DNA of 64,000 bases from J054 sp965223095 (lineage in GTDB: Bacteria > Pseudomonadota > Gammaproteobacteria > Steroidobacterales > GCA-2729495): NCBI GenBank assembly GCA_965223095.1, contig OZ244979.1:186001-250000 (forward strand), given 5' to 3'. The notes under the pieces are model-generated. The model made no database searches. It was not told the DNA's origin and saw only the letters and a program-made list of their open reading frames with translations. Positions 1-8,316 of this stretch are shown here, piece after piece. Every line of letters starts with the position of its first letter. Positions within the stretch are counted from its first letter, which is position 1. The translations under genes were made by a program, and so were the position numbers.

Positions 1-500
1 CCCGGATAGCCGAAATCTCGCCAAACCTTGATCTTGTTGTCTTGCACCAGAAAATACCCAGACACCCGAAACCGCATGCGCGGAACCCGGCTGTCTCGGT
101 AAGGATAAAACTCGTCAACGCGATCGTTAATAACGAGCTGACCGATTGCAAAGGATCGCAAGATTTTCCAGTCAATTTTTTCTAGGCCCGCGAACATGGG
201 TGCATTGCGCTGTCTATAGGCCTCGATACCCCGGATGTCTTCTTGTCCTTCGGAGATCTGATAAACAATGTCGTCAGCCAGATAACTCGAAACTAGATCG
301 ATATCTTTACTGGAATAAGCGGCCACGAACTCAGTCACCAAGGCCTCGTTAGCCCGCTCCAGTTCGAGCTGCTCATCGGCTGTTAGCAATTTTCTCTGGC
401 CGCCGGTGTGCCCGCCCGCTTGAGCCTGGGACACACCCATGGCGCTTAACAAACTGGCCGCCCAAAATAACTCTCTGCGATTCACTAGCCGTTCAGTCAT
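1..500 (-). CDS. exported limonene-epoxide-hydrolase/SnoaL-like protein, C-terminus cut by window edge
   Basis: Reading back from an ATG at 500 gives an open frame of about 166 codons that leaves the window before any stop. The N-terminus reads MTERLVNRRELFWAASLL, then a hydrophobic stretch ending SQAQA, which fits a signal peptide with an RR pair (possibly Tat). The mature part has the NTF2-like cone-fold pattern: a helix with EFVAAYSSKDIDLVSSYL, DDIVYQ, and IKVWRDFGYP near the end. The WRD motif resembles the limonene-1,2-epoxide hydrolase (LEH) branch, where Asp and Arg polarise the epoxide. The fold is reasonably sure; epoxide hydrolase activity is inference, since many SnoaL/LEH relatives have other or no known activities. 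Confidence 0.7.
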   Translation of the reverse strand, partial: MTERLVNRRELFWAASLLSAMGVSQAQAGGHTGGQRKLLTADEQLELERANEALVTEFVAAYSSKDIDLVSSYLADDIVYQISEGQEDIRGIEAYRQRNAPMFAGLEKIDWKILRSFAIGQLVINDRVDEFYPYRDSRVPRMRFRVSGYFLVQDNKIKVWRDFGYP

Positions 501-558
501 TACGATATTCCTCTAAGCTACCTCGTTTAGCCATTGGCGCAGGTTACCGGATCTCGAA

Positions 559-1113
559 TTAAACGTTGCGTCCCGGCACAACCTGACTTTCTTCAGCGTC
601 TTTTCGCCAAATTTGGCGCGGCGCATAGCCTTCGGTCCGCAACATATGCTCAGTGTAGACAATACGTTCCGCATCCAAGCGCGCCAGCTGCCCCCGCGGG
701 GCTTCGGTCAGAGAACGGCCAAGCTCGAAGGAAGATGCCGGCCACTTAAAAATCTGCATACCACGTTGCCATTCAGGCGAATCTACATCCAGCAAGGTCG
801 CGGTGCCGAAGACTTGACAACCCATGATGCAGGCCCAACCGGCCATGGGATTCGCGATGGCCAGGGCGACCCGAGGATCGCGCTGCATGGCTTTAACTTT
901 CGGGCTATTGGGCTGTGGAAAGTAGTAAAACGAAAATCCGTCGTTGTAGAACTCCAACGGGCTTACACTGGGCTGACCGTTCTTCATGCTGGTCCCTAAG
1001 AAACCCAAGTTGGTCATGGTGATGACACGCTGAATTCGCTTCTCCAACAGATCCATGGGCATGGCCTTGGTGGGCCAGGGTTCTTGTTCCAACCAGGGGT
1101 GGGCGAGACTCAT
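559..1113 (-). CDS. pyridoxamine 5'-phosphate oxidase-like FMN split-barrel protein
   Basis: A 184-residue soluble protein. The pattern of a short N-terminal helix, then LGFLGTSMKNGQPSVSPL, FSFYYFPQPNSPKVKAM, and DPRVALAIANP is typical of the flavin-binding split barrel of the PNPOx-like superfamily. Such proteins bind FMN, F420 or haem and reduce small substrates; the substrate cannot be read from sequence. The ATG at 1113 is preceded by AGAGGAG six bases away, which supports this start. It lies 28 bp from the deformylase gene on the same strand, and the deformylase is upstream in the transcription direction. No signal peptide. The family call is fairly sure, the specific function unknown. 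Confidence 0.75.
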   Translation of the reverse strand: MSLAHPWLEQEPWPTKAMPMDLLEKRIQRVITMTNLGFLGTSMKNGQPSVSPLEFYNDGFSFYYFPQPNSPKVKAMQRDPRVALAIANPMAGWACIMGCQVFGTATLLDVDSPEWQRGMQIFKWPASSFELGRSLTEAPRGQLARLDAERIVYTEHMLRTEGYAPRQIWRKDAEESQVVPGRNV

Positions 1114-1141
1114 TAGATACTCCTCTCAAGATTTTTCAATG

Positions 1142-1681
1142 CTATTCAAACGGCAAATGATAACGTTCGTATTCTTTTTCGAAGGCCAACAACTTTGGAT
1201 CTGATAGACGATCTACAAATAGCTTGCCGTCCAAATGGTCGAACTCGTGCTGGAAAACAGTAGCAAGAAAGCCCTCCAATTGAATCTCTCGTTGCTCACC
1301 CTGTTCAGAAAGATACGCAACCCTGATATTCTGCGGACGCTCAACAAAGCCACGCAAACCTGGCACGGACAAACAGCCCTCCCAGTATCCAGCCTGCTTT
1401 TGATCGAGAATCTCGACGACCGGATTGACGAATACCGTAAATGGCATCGGCGCCAGTTCGCCATAGCGCGTCGGTCCACCCGGTATCTCGATAACCGCCA
1501 AACGCAGCGATTCGCCGATCTGCGGCGCGGCTAAACCAATCCCCCCATAGTCGCCTAGCGTGTCACGCATGTCCCGCAGGAGATTTTTGCTTGCGCGATT
1601 ACCAATTTCGCCCGGGTCGAGGGCCCTCGCCCGGCTGCGTAGCGCGGGGTGCCCCATTTTTAGTACGCGTCTAACGGCCAT
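1142..1681 (-). CDS. def: peptide deformylase
   Basis: Removes the formyl group from the N-terminal methionine of nascent proteins; a metalloenzyme, usually Fe2+. All three family motifs are present: GIGLAAPQIG (motif 1), EGCLSVPG (motif 2, metal-binding Cys) and QHEFDHLDG (motif 3, HExxH metal ligands and catalytic Glu). The reading frame is open further upstream to 1822, but those extra 47 residues do not look like the family. MAVRRVLKMGHPALR matches the usual deformylase start, so I chose the ATG at 1681 (179 residues, normal length). The Shine-Dalgarno is weak. No fmt gene is adjacent, unlike the common def-fmt pair, so this may be a second deformylase copy. Confidence 0.92.
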   Translation of the reverse strand: MAVRRVLKMGHPALRSRARALDPGEIGNRASKNLLRDMRDTLGDYGGIGLAAPQIGESLRLAVIEIPGGPTRYGELAPMPFTVFVNPVVEILDQKQAGYWEGCLSVPGLRGFVERPQNIRVAYLSEQGEQREIQLEGFLATVFQHEFDHLDGKLFVDRLSDPKLLAFEKEYERYHLPFE

Positions 1682-1906
1682 GGCAGGCAGCTTATCGCAG
1701 GCCAGGCCGACGGACTTCCCTGGCCTATTCAAGTGACTTTCTAGCGGATTAACGGGCGGAAGATTTAGTACCTGCGGCACAGGCGACTGGCATCGGCTGC
1801 CAAACCGATAAGCCAAGATCAAGCCTGACCCGGCCGGTTGAGTCGCCTATACTCCGTCCGCGCGATTACGGGCGTGGCAACCGGCACCGAACAGAATCAT
1901 TTAACT

Positions 1907-3397
1907 ATGACCACCCTAACCAAACGCGTTTTTCGAGCCGCCATCTGGGCCGTGGCGCTGCGGTTTGCCATTAAAGCTTTAGCGCTAGTCAATACGATCG
2001 TCCTCGCCCGACTGCTGCTACCCGCAGACTTCGGCTTGGTCGCCATTGTTATGGCCATCTATGCCTTCATCGCCATTCTTAAATCCTTCGGCTTTGACGT
2101 CGTACTGATTCAAAAGCAACAAGCCGGCGATTCTGTCTACAACACCGCGTGGACCATGCAACTCGGCTTTGGTCTTGTGGCAGGGCTTGGGATGTTTATC
2201 TTCGCGCCGTACATCGCCAGCTACTACGAAGATCCGCGATTAGAGAATATTGCCCGAGTCACAGCCTTGCTATTTGCCCTCAACGGTGCCGTCAACATTG
2301 GGGTGGTTAACTTTAGGAAGGAACTCGATTTTCGTAAAGAATTCGTCTATCGATCGGCCATCAAGTTCGTGACCGTGGCCATTACGATCCCCCTGGCTTT
2401 TTATCTACGTAATTACTGGGCCCTAGTACTGGGCAGTCTTGCCTCGGCGATTCTCGAGCTGGGTTTTTCCTACCGACTGTCGAACTATCGCCCTCGGGTC
2501 ACCTTGCGAGAATGGCGAGAAATCATGAGCTTTAGCTCATGGCTACTATTTAATAGCTTTGTGCAATTCTTCAACAGGCGCGCCGTTTATCTCATCATGG
2601 GGCGACTGCTAAACGTAGAGGCCACGGGTATTTACTCCTTGTCCGCCGAATTCGCATCGCTGCCGAACAATGAGCTTGTTGCCGGCGTTAATCGCGCAGC
2701 CTTCTCCGGATATGCGAAAATTTCTCACAATCAATCGGCCTTGCGCACGCTGTACTTGAAGACACTGAGCGGGATCGCACTGATTGGAATTCCGGGCAGC
2801 GTTGGTATTGCGGCCATCGCACCAATTTTTGTTCCCGTCGTACTGGGTGAAAACTGGCTCGCCACGATACCTTTGGTTCACTTGCTGGGGCTGATTTTCG
2901 CGCTGGTTTCTATCAATACCAACGCCGGCTATATCTATCATTCTTTGGGTAAACCCCATGTTTCAGCTATCACCAATGCTTGCCGGGCAATCTGCCTGAT
3001 CGCGCTACTGGTCATTTTCGTGAGCCGGTTCGGTTTGATTGGCGCGGCTTATGCCTCTGGCGTCATGGCCTGTATCTTTTTTCCCGTTCACTTTTTGCTG
3101 TTGCGCAAGTACATCAAGTTAGGCCTGGGCGAATACTTGGCAACCCTATACCGACCGATTATCGCTGCCGCCAGTATGTATTGCGCGGTGTCGCTATTCG
3201 CCTATGGCGGTCCTGTGGTTGACCTAGACGCGTCGGCCGGTGCCTCAATGCTGCTGCTGGCCGAGATGGTTCTCTTGGGTGCGAGCGTTTTTGGGGCGGT
3301 GGTCTTGTTGCTTTGGCTTGTTGCTGGACGACCCGAGGGGATTGAAAAACAAATGTTCGAGCTAGCGCGTGAACGGCTTTCACCCAAATCAAGCTAG
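1907..3397 (+). CDS. oligosaccharide flippase (MOP superfamily, Wzx-like)
   Basis: A roughly 496-residue inner-membrane protein with about 12-14 hydrophobic segments. The N-terminus (TLTKRVFRAAIWAVALRF, then IVLARLLLPADFGLVAI) is characteristic of lipid-linked polysaccharide flippases of the polysaccharide_synt family. These move undecaprenyl-linked oligosaccharides across the inner membrane. I prefer the ATG at 1907 over an in-frame TTG at 1838, because the family usually begins just before this amphipathic stretch. It is convergent with the sulfotransferase gene 52 bp downstream, and the two could both act on surface glycans. No glycosyltransferases are nearby, so the substrate is unknown. 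Confidence 0.85.
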   Translation: MTTLTKRVFRAAIWAVALRFAIKALALVNTIVLARLLLPADFGLVAIVMAIYAFIAILKSFGFDVVLIQKQQAGDSVYNTAWTMQLGFGLVAGLGMFIFAPYIASYYEDPRLENIARVTALLFALNGAVNIGVVNFRKELDFRKEFVYRSAIKFVTVAITIPLAFYLRNYWALVLGSLASAILELGFSYRLSNYRPRVTLREWREIMSFSSWLLFNSFVQFFNRRAVYLIMGRLLNVEATGIYSLSAEFASLPNNELVAGVNRAAFSGYAKISHNQSALRTLYLKTLSGIALIGIPGSVGIAAIAPIFVPVVLGENWLATIPLVHLLGLIFALVSINTNAGYIYHSLGKPHVSAITNACRAICLIALLVIFVSRFGLIGAAYASGVMACIFFPVHFLLLRKYIKLGLGEYLATLYRPIIAAASMYCAVSLFAYGGPVVDLDASAGASMLLLAEMVLLGASVFGAVVLLLWLVAGRPEGIEKQMFELARERLSPKSS

Positions 3398-3449
3398 CGC
3401 CCGACTGTGGATGAACTGCGCGCCTTAGCTCGCTTAATTGAACACCAGG

Positions 3450-4295
3450 CTACATGCGCCAATTGGCAAGCTGCTGAGGGTATCGGCGCTTAAGTTGAGC
3501 AATTTCATCGGCGTAGATTGCTTGCAGCTTGACGAGAAAACGGTCAGGGATGTCGTGGCTCGGATTCTTATTGACGACCTTGCCCAAGGGAAATTTTTCC
3601 CAGTTAACATCGGTAGACACCCTAATGTGCTGGCAAATTCGCCGCATTAGTTGTTCCGGCTGCTGCTTGATCTCATCGAAAAAACAAACCAGCAAGTTAT
3701 CTTGGGGATAAATGCTCGTCCAATTGTCGATGGCCTGACAATAATGCCCCTGCAACATGCCCGTCACATAGTCCCCACCTTGGTGACGCTCCGGCCGGTA
3801 GGCCCATTCCTGCGCAAAGTAAGCATGAAACTCTTCATCGGCGATGTCATCGAACTCACAGCCTTGTTGTTCGGCAAGCTTCGACATGACACGCCGGGCG
3901 GCAGACCAAGCCCGATCAATGGGGTTACGGATGGTTAACAGTATGCGCAGGTCCGGCATCAAGCGATGTATGAACTCGATGCGTTCTGGAATGAGTAAAT
4001 TGTAAGCGGGCGTCAGCTCTCCGCAGATTCGCTCACCGGCGTCAGCATATAGAGAGCTGTAATAGTGCAGTGAAGCTTTTTTGAAATTGCGGCTAAAGTA
4101 ATGAGTTTCTTTTTGCCGAGCAACGAAAACATCCGGGTGACATTGCAAATTTTTGAACAGCCAGGTGCTCCCCGCCTGGCCCGAGCCGATGCTCATGAAG
4201 TCAGGAAACTTCAACATCCGGGGGCGACGCGAATAGTAGGCGCGCTCAAGGCTATAGAGAGGTTGCTTTAGCGCGATCAGGGTTTTATTTGCCAT
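3450..4295 (-). CDS. PAPS-dependent sulfotransferase family protein
   Basis: A 281-residue cytosolic protein. The 5'-phosphosulfate-binding loop is visible as IGSGQAGSTWLFKNL, and the 3'-phosphate-binding motif as ILLTIRNPIDRAWSA (the conserved Arg and downstream Ser). These are the two hallmarks of the sulfotransferase fold, which moves sulfate from PAPS to hydroxyls of carbohydrates, lipids or small molecules. KETHYFSRNF near residue 60 and the WSAARR segment resemble bacterial and heparan-type carbohydrate sulfotransferases. It is convergent with a flippase gene, so a sugar or glycolipid acceptor is plausible, but that is inference. Confidence 0.83.
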   Translation of the reverse strand: MANKTLIALKQPLYSLERAYYSRRPRMLKFPDFMSIGSGQAGSTWLFKNLQCHPDVFVARQKETHYFSRNFKKASLHYYSSLYADAGERICGELTPAYNLLIPERIEFIHRLMPDLRILLTIRNPIDRAWSAARRVMSKLAEQQGCEFDDIADEEFHAYFAQEWAYRPERHQGGDYVTGMLQGHYCQAIDNWTSIYPQDNLLVCFFDEIKQQPEQLMRRICQHIRVSTDVNWEKFPLGKVVNKNPSHDIPDRFLVKLQAIYADEIAQLKRRYPQQLANWRM

Positions 4296-4402
4296 GCGTC
4301 ATTATCCGTCCCGGGGCCCTAAGCTGGCCATGAGCTTTACATATTCCAATCGTCGGCTGGGCCTGCTCGCTGGCCGCGGCCTTAGCATCTTTGATGGGTA
4401 AA

Positions 4403-4430
4403 ATATAACTTATTAATCAATAAGTTATAT
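4403..4430. repeat. perfect 12-bp inverted repeat upstream of the DUF3300 gene
   Basis: Arms ATATAACTTATT (4403-4414) and AATAAGTTATAT (4419-4430) are exact reverse complements separated by AATC. It lies in an AT-rich intergenic patch about 52 bp before the ATG at 4483 and 107 bp before the divergent sulfotransferase start. It could be an operator for a dimeric regulator or part of an AT-rich promoter; it lacks the GC-rich stem of a terminator. Confidence 0.6.
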
Positions 4431-4482
4431 ATATTCTACTCATTCAGGCTTGGTTCAGCGACGGTCTATATCATTCGTAGCC

Positions 4483-6063
4483 ATGCGATTATCCATCAAT
4501 AGCAATAAATTCCGCCCACGACAGCTCCCGGCTGTGGTTCTGCTGTGCTGTGTGGCATTTCTCGCGGGCGGCACCGCCCTTGCCCAAGACTCTGCCGGCT
4601 ACAGCCCTGAAGCCCTGCAGGAATTAGCTGGCCCCATTGCGCTCTATCCTGATGATCTACTGGGTATCGTACTCAGTGCCTCGGCCTACCCCTTGCAGTT
4701 GGTTCAAGCGGCACAGTTTCTTGAGGACTATGAAAACGATGCGGGCTTAAAACCAGACGAGTCCTGGGACGAGTCCGTCGTTGCCCTACTTAACTATCCA
4801 GAAGTCGTCGCTCAGCTTAACGAAGATTTGGTCTGGACCGAAGCCTTGGGCGAGGTCGCTGAACAGCAACAGGCCGATTTACTAGCAGCCATACAAGCGT
4901 TCCGAAAGCGAGCTGTCCTGGCCGGCAATCTGCGCAGCGATGACCGGCAGCGGGTGCGTATTGAGGACGATATCATTTATATCGAGCCGGTCGAGGCCGA
5001 TGCCATCTATATTCCAGACTACGAACCCGAACGAGTCGTCGTCCATCACCGCTACCCGGTCTACCGCTACTACCCCTACAGACGCCCGGTCTATTACTAC
5101 CCCTATCCGGCGCACTACAGCTTCCATTCGGGATTTTTCTGGGGTGTAACCACCGTATTCGCCATTGGTTGGCACGACTTCGGTTTGCGCTTGCACAGCT
5201 TCGGCCATCGCCATCACCCTTACTACGGCCGTCGCTATGCAAGACAACACTATTATTTTCATCCACCACGCCATCGCGACCGGCCGCGGCGAGTAGTCCG
5301 CGCTCAGCGACGGCATCAGCTCGCAAATCATCGCGGCAACCGCCGGCTTGCGGGTTCGCAGTTAAGAAGACATCGGGATGCAGATCACTTTCGTGGTCGA
5401 GCGGGCCAACGGCGCGCAGACCGAAACCGGGCAGTCTCGCGAAGGGGCACAAATTTTCGCCAGCGAGCTGGAGGCCAACGGTTCTCCGCAGGCGCTAGGC
5501 AGACTGGCCGCCCGCGCGAGGGCACGAGAAATCGGCGTCCTTTGAGATCCGATGTAGGCAGGGCCCCAACTAGACAAGCTTTCGATGCCGACCGGCGACA
5601 AAATCGTCGGCAAAACGCAGGCGCAGGTCAGCAGCGACGTTTTGATGCGAATCGCGGCACGGCCCAAAGAAGACAGGCTAGGAATGAGCGTCGCAGCCAA
5701 AACCGGCAAGCCCGGCGTGCGAACCCTCGACGCGATATCAGCACCGAACGCCGCAGTGACCGACGCCGCGTTGCGCCGCGCGCGCAACCAGCAAATCAAC
5801 GAACGGCCAACCGGCAGGGCCAGGCACGCCGACCGGCACCCACAAGGCGAGCAAGCAACGCGTCACCTAGACGTCAACAACACGCCAGCGCGCCTAGGGC
5901 GCCTAGGGCGCAACAACGCAATCGAGTCACGCAGAACCGGCCGGCACGAGCCAGACAAGCCGCACCAGCGCGAGCCAATAGAGGCGGTATGCGTAGGGGG
6001 GCGGACCGGGCCTCCCGTCGTGCGAACCATCAGCGACGTGCTGGCGGTCGCCGCGCACGATAG
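4483..6063 (+). CDS. exported DUF3300 protein with long arginine-rich tail
   Basis: About 526 residues. After an N-terminal signal peptide (hydrophobic VVLLCCVAFLAGGTALA, cleaved before QDS) comes the DUF3300 domain, recognisable from ELAGPIALYPDDLLGIVLSAS, LNYPEVVAQLNEDL and AFRKRAVLAGNL, ending near residue 190. A Tyr/Pro/His-rich linker (YPVYRYYPYRRPVYYYPYP) follows, and then about 260 residues dominated by Arg, Gln, Asn and Ala. The tail looks intrinsically disordered and strongly basic, suggesting binding to nucleic acid or anionic polymers in the periplasm or outside; this is inference. The ATG at 4483 directly precedes the signal peptide and is preferred over a TTG at 4450. The function of DUF3300 is not known. 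The gene is convergent with hipA. Confidence 0.8.
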   Translation: MRLSINSNKFRPRQLPAVVLLCCVAFLAGGTALAQDSAGYSPEALQELAGPIALYPDDLLGIVLSASAYPLQLVQAAQFLEDYENDAGLKPDESWDESVVALLNYPEVVAQLNEDLVWTEALGEVAEQQQADLLAAIQAFRKRAVLAGNLRSDDRQRVRIEDDIIYIEPVEADAIYIPDYEPERVVVHHRYPVYRYYPYRRPVYYYPYPAHYSFHSGFFWGVTTVFAIGWHDFGLRLHSFGHRHHPYYGRRYARQHYYFHPPRHRDRPRRVVRAQRRHQLANHRGNRRLAGSQLRRHRDADHFRGRAGQRRADRNRAVSRRGTNFRQRAGGQRFSAGARQTGRPREGTRNRRPLRSDVGRAPTRQAFDADRRQNRRQNAGAGQQRRFDANRGTAQRRQARNERRSQNRQARRANPRRDISTERRSDRRRVAPRAQPANQRTANRQGQARRPAPTRRASNASPRRQQHASAPRAPRAQQRNRVTQNRPARARQAAPARANRGGMRRGADRASRRANHQRRAGGRRAR

Positions 6064-6079
6064 ATCAAGTTCTCACGAC

Positions 6080-7375
6080 TCAGACTTCCGTCAAACGCAG
6101 TGTCTTGCGGATGTAGGCTTGCACCTGGGCAGGTACGCCAGCCGCGCTAGCATACTCCGGCCAGCGCGCAAGCTTGGCGACAACCTCAGCGAGAATTGCT
6201 TTGGCCCGGCCGCGTTTTAGATTGGCAGAGCGTGCGCAAGCCTCGAAATCCGCCCACACAAAATCATCGCGCTTGCCGTTCATGGTCATTTGATGGTTAC
6301 TGGTCCACCGCCCCGAAGGATTAAAGCTATAGGTTAAGTCGAAGGCCGGTGACAATGACCACTGCCCAGCTTTATCCATAAGAAAAGCAATGTTCTTCAC
6401 GTGATCATCTTGGTTGCGCGCCACGATATTAAACACCATACGGCGAAACTGTTCTTCGATGGCGGTCATGGGTAGACCCAATTGGTGAATCACCAACAAG
6501 GCTTGCTCATAGGAATAGGCGCCGGCCAAATTGAAATCGAAGTGCGCCAGCGCCCCTAGGGACTGCATGTGCAACTTGTCGCCATTTTCAAGCCGGTCGA
6601 ACCGGCGCGTCATGAAATGGCGGCGGCCGTGCTCCTCCAGGAGCCGGCATTCGCGAATATCGATGCCGCAATCCTTAGCCATTAAATAGTAGGCATATTC
6701 GATGGCCCCATAGCCTTGGGGGTCGTCCAATTCCTTATCACGATTGCCGTGTACGCCATCGAACTTAAGCAACCAATGCTCGAAACCCTTATCCGCGGGT
6801 GCCTGGCCTGAGCGCACCTCATGAGTCGATGGATTCCAGGCAATCACCGCCTTAGCCCGAGCACCACCGGCCGAAGTCCCGACGCGCAAGATATCGGCTA
6901 AAGCCTCTTCGTCTTGGGACAAGGACGTCTGAAACCTCTTTCTTCGAGTGAGGATATCCGAAGCCAGTGCGACCAAGTTTTCAATCTGCACTTGCGTGCT
7001 TTGTCTGCGTGGACCGATGCTGGGCACAAACTCAAGCGCACCCATGCCCCGTGACCCGGTGTAACACAGTCGTTCGATGGCCGTGAAACTATTCGCTTGA
7101 CGCCCTTGGGTGGCCAACCAGGCATCAATCAGGGCATTGCCGAACTTGTCGGGCAAAGAGTCCGCCAATAAGCCCGGCAATCCATAGAAACTTTGCGGCG
7201 ACAACTCGGGAAACGAATAGACCCGATTCGACAAAGGCATAGTCAGGGGCGCAACCTGGATACCGCTGGCCGCGAATGCGGGATCGTATTCGAAGTCGGC
7301 CACGACTTGCCCGGCAGTCAGCGACACCGCACCAATGGTCCGACCCCATAGGCGAACTTCCGCAAGGGTTGTCAT
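6080..7375 (-). CDS. hipA: HipA-family serine/threonine kinase toxin
   Basis: A 431-residue toxin kinase of a type II toxin-antitoxin pair. The N-terminal subdomain includes GLPGLLADSLPDKFGNALID, typical of HipA. The ATP-binding loop region is VGTSAGGARAKAVI. The catalytic loop is RNQDDHVKNIAF (NxDDHxxN type, catalytic Asp) and the metal-binding motif is SPAFDLTYS. In E. coli, HipA phosphorylates GltX and causes persistence; whether this one shares that target is unknown. It starts at the ATG at 7375, overlapping hipB by 4 nt (ATGA), so translation is coupled. Key residues are intact, so it should be active. Confidence 0.93.
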   Translation of the reverse strand: MTTLAEVRLWGRTIGAVSLTAGQVVADFEYDPAFAASGIQVAPLTMPLSNRVYSFPELSPQSFYGLPGLLADSLPDKFGNALIDAWLATQGRQANSFTAIERLCYTGSRGMGALEFVPSIGPRRQSTQVQIENLVALASDILTRRKRFQTSLSQDEEALADILRVGTSAGGARAKAVIAWNPSTHEVRSGQAPADKGFEHWLLKFDGVHGNRDKELDDPQGYGAIEYAYYLMAKDCGIDIRECRLLEEHGRRHFMTRRFDRLENGDKLHMQSLGALAHFDFNLAGAYSYEQALLVIHQLGLPMTAIEEQFRRMVFNIVARNQDDHVKNIAFLMDKAGQWSLSPAFDLTYSFNPSGRWTSNHQMTMNGKRDDFVWADFEACARSANLKRGRAKAILAEVVAKLARWPEYASAAGVPAQVQAYIRKTLRLTEV

Positions 7376-7722
7376 GATTCCTCATCCCAGGACCAGGGCT
7401 TCTCCGCTACGCCGTCGTTACGCTTTGAGCGGGCGCGTTGACGGGGCTTGCCCTTTCCCCGCAACAAATCCATGGGGCTGGGCGCAACCGGCGGGATCAA
7501 TTTATCCAAGTTGGCCAGCAAATCCAGCACGCGCAGGAGACGAATCACACTGGACATTTGGGCCGAAGCACCGGCTTCGATTCGTTCCACCGTACGCTTT
7601 GCCACGCCCGCTTGGGCCGCCAGTTGAGCCTGGGTCAGCTGCAATTTCAGCCGCCGGTAAGCCAGCCGCTCACCCAGTTCAGCCAATATGCGGTCGTCTG
7701 AGAGCAATTTAGCGATATCCAT
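7372..7722 (-). CDS. hipB: HipB-like XRE-family antitoxin
   Basis: 116 residues with a clear helix-turn-helix: RRLKLQLTQAQLAAQAGVAK then RTVERIEAGASAQMSSVIRLL, typical of XRE/Cro-type regulators. It binds the toxin and the operon's operator. The last 35 residues form a basic then acidic tail ending KPWSWDEES, longer than in short HipB proteins. It is the first gene of the pair and overlaps hipA by 4 nt. Immediately upstream lie two 20-bp direct repeats, the expected place for autoregulatory operators. Confidence 0.9.
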   Translation of the reverse strand: MDIAKLLSDDRILAELGERLAYRRLKLQLTQAQLAAQAGVAKRTVERIEAGASAQMSSVIRLLRVLDLLANLDKLIPPVAPSPMDLLRGKGKPRQRARSKRNDGVAEKPWSWDEES

Positions 7723-7724
7723 AA

Positions 7725-7784
7725 TCGTCTAATTTGTCGAATTATAATATAATTTATCAATAAATCGTCAAATTAGTCAACTTA
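7725..7784. promoter_or_regulatory. pair of 20-bp direct repeats, candidate HipB operators
   Basis: TCGTCTAATTTGTCGAATTA (7725-7744) and TCGTCAAATTAGTCAACTTA (7765-7784) match at 16 of 20 positions and begin exactly 40 bp apart, close to four helical turns. They sit in an AT-rich segment directly before the hipB start at 7722. TTTATCAATAAA (7753-7764), a short palindrome, lies between them. Their position fits a self-repressed toxin-antitoxin promoter. The E. coli HipB consensus (TATCC-N8-GGATA) is not seen, so this would be a different operator. Confidence 0.55.
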
Positions 7785-7805
7785 ATGAATAATCCGATGA
7801 ATAAA

Positions 7806-7831
7806 ATAACTCGTTAATTATGGCGAGTTAT
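7806..7831. repeat. 8-bp inverted repeat upstream of hipBA
   Basis: ATAACTCG (7806-7813) and CGAGTTAT (7824-7831) are perfect reverse complements with a 10-bp AT-rich spacer. It lies about 85 bp upstream of hipB, past the direct repeats. It may be another regulatory site or a border of the toxin-antitoxin module. Confidence 0.4.
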
Positions 7832-8316
7832 CTTGGACGCGTTCCTGACCGACCCTCTATATCGCAAGCTAAACCTCGTGGTCCGGCACACGGTACCGGC
7901 ATCAACACACTGAAAAATCCGCCGCGCCGAGTTTCCTAAACCATCCGGGAAATTCACCTCGCCACAATCACACTGATATTCCGACAAAACAGGGCTTCCC
8001 GCTCAACATAAGACGTTTCAAAAACGCCCTCGCCTGGCACGAATTATCGCGGCTGTGTAGCGCAAGGATTCATACCCCGCACCAAACCACAAAGCAGTGA
8101 TCGAGGATTCCTGTGACCAGGATCACACTTTTTCAAAACATTAGGTTTATTCAACCTACATTTTGGCAAGTAGTGACGGGTTTCCTGGTTACCGAAGCTA
8201 GGCGCTGGCAAAGTGTGCATTCAATCGGGTCGGCTGTCGATTACGCGGATGCGCCTCGCCCGAAGCTTTCTCGTAAAGCCTAATTGTTGTTGTCAATTGT
8301 CAAGGAGTTTATAGAC
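7832..8316. other. intergenic region before the first pilin gene
   Basis: No gene found. Apart from the CRP-like palindrome at 8112-8127 it holds the long leader of the pilin gene, with about 190 bp between the palindrome and the ATG at 8317. An AAGGAG ribosome-binding site lies at 8302-8307. I could not assign a clear -10/-35 pair. Confidence 0.5.
8112..8127. promoter_or_regulatory. CRP-type binding palindrome
   Basis: TGTGA-CCAGGA-TCACA, a perfect match to the two CRP half-sites with the canonical 6-bp spacer, followed by an A/T-rich flank (CTTTTTCAAAA). It lies 190 bp before the start of the first pilin gene in a non-coding region, so it probably activates that gene. Confidence 0.65.

Noticed and set aside
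5585..6220. 211-codon plus-strand ORF overlapping the DUF3300 gene
   Set aside because: It lies in another frame of the low-complexity arginine-rich tail and has no signal of its own; a shadow ORF.
7711..7730. E. coli-type HipB operator (TATCC-N8-GGATA)
   Set aside because: Only the TATCC half is present; the second half is missing.
8170..8260. Possible c-di-GMP (GEMM) riboswitch before the first pilin gene
   Set aside because: GGTTACCGA is present, but the conserved 5' GCAC-AGGGCAAACC and ACGCAAAGC parts are missing.
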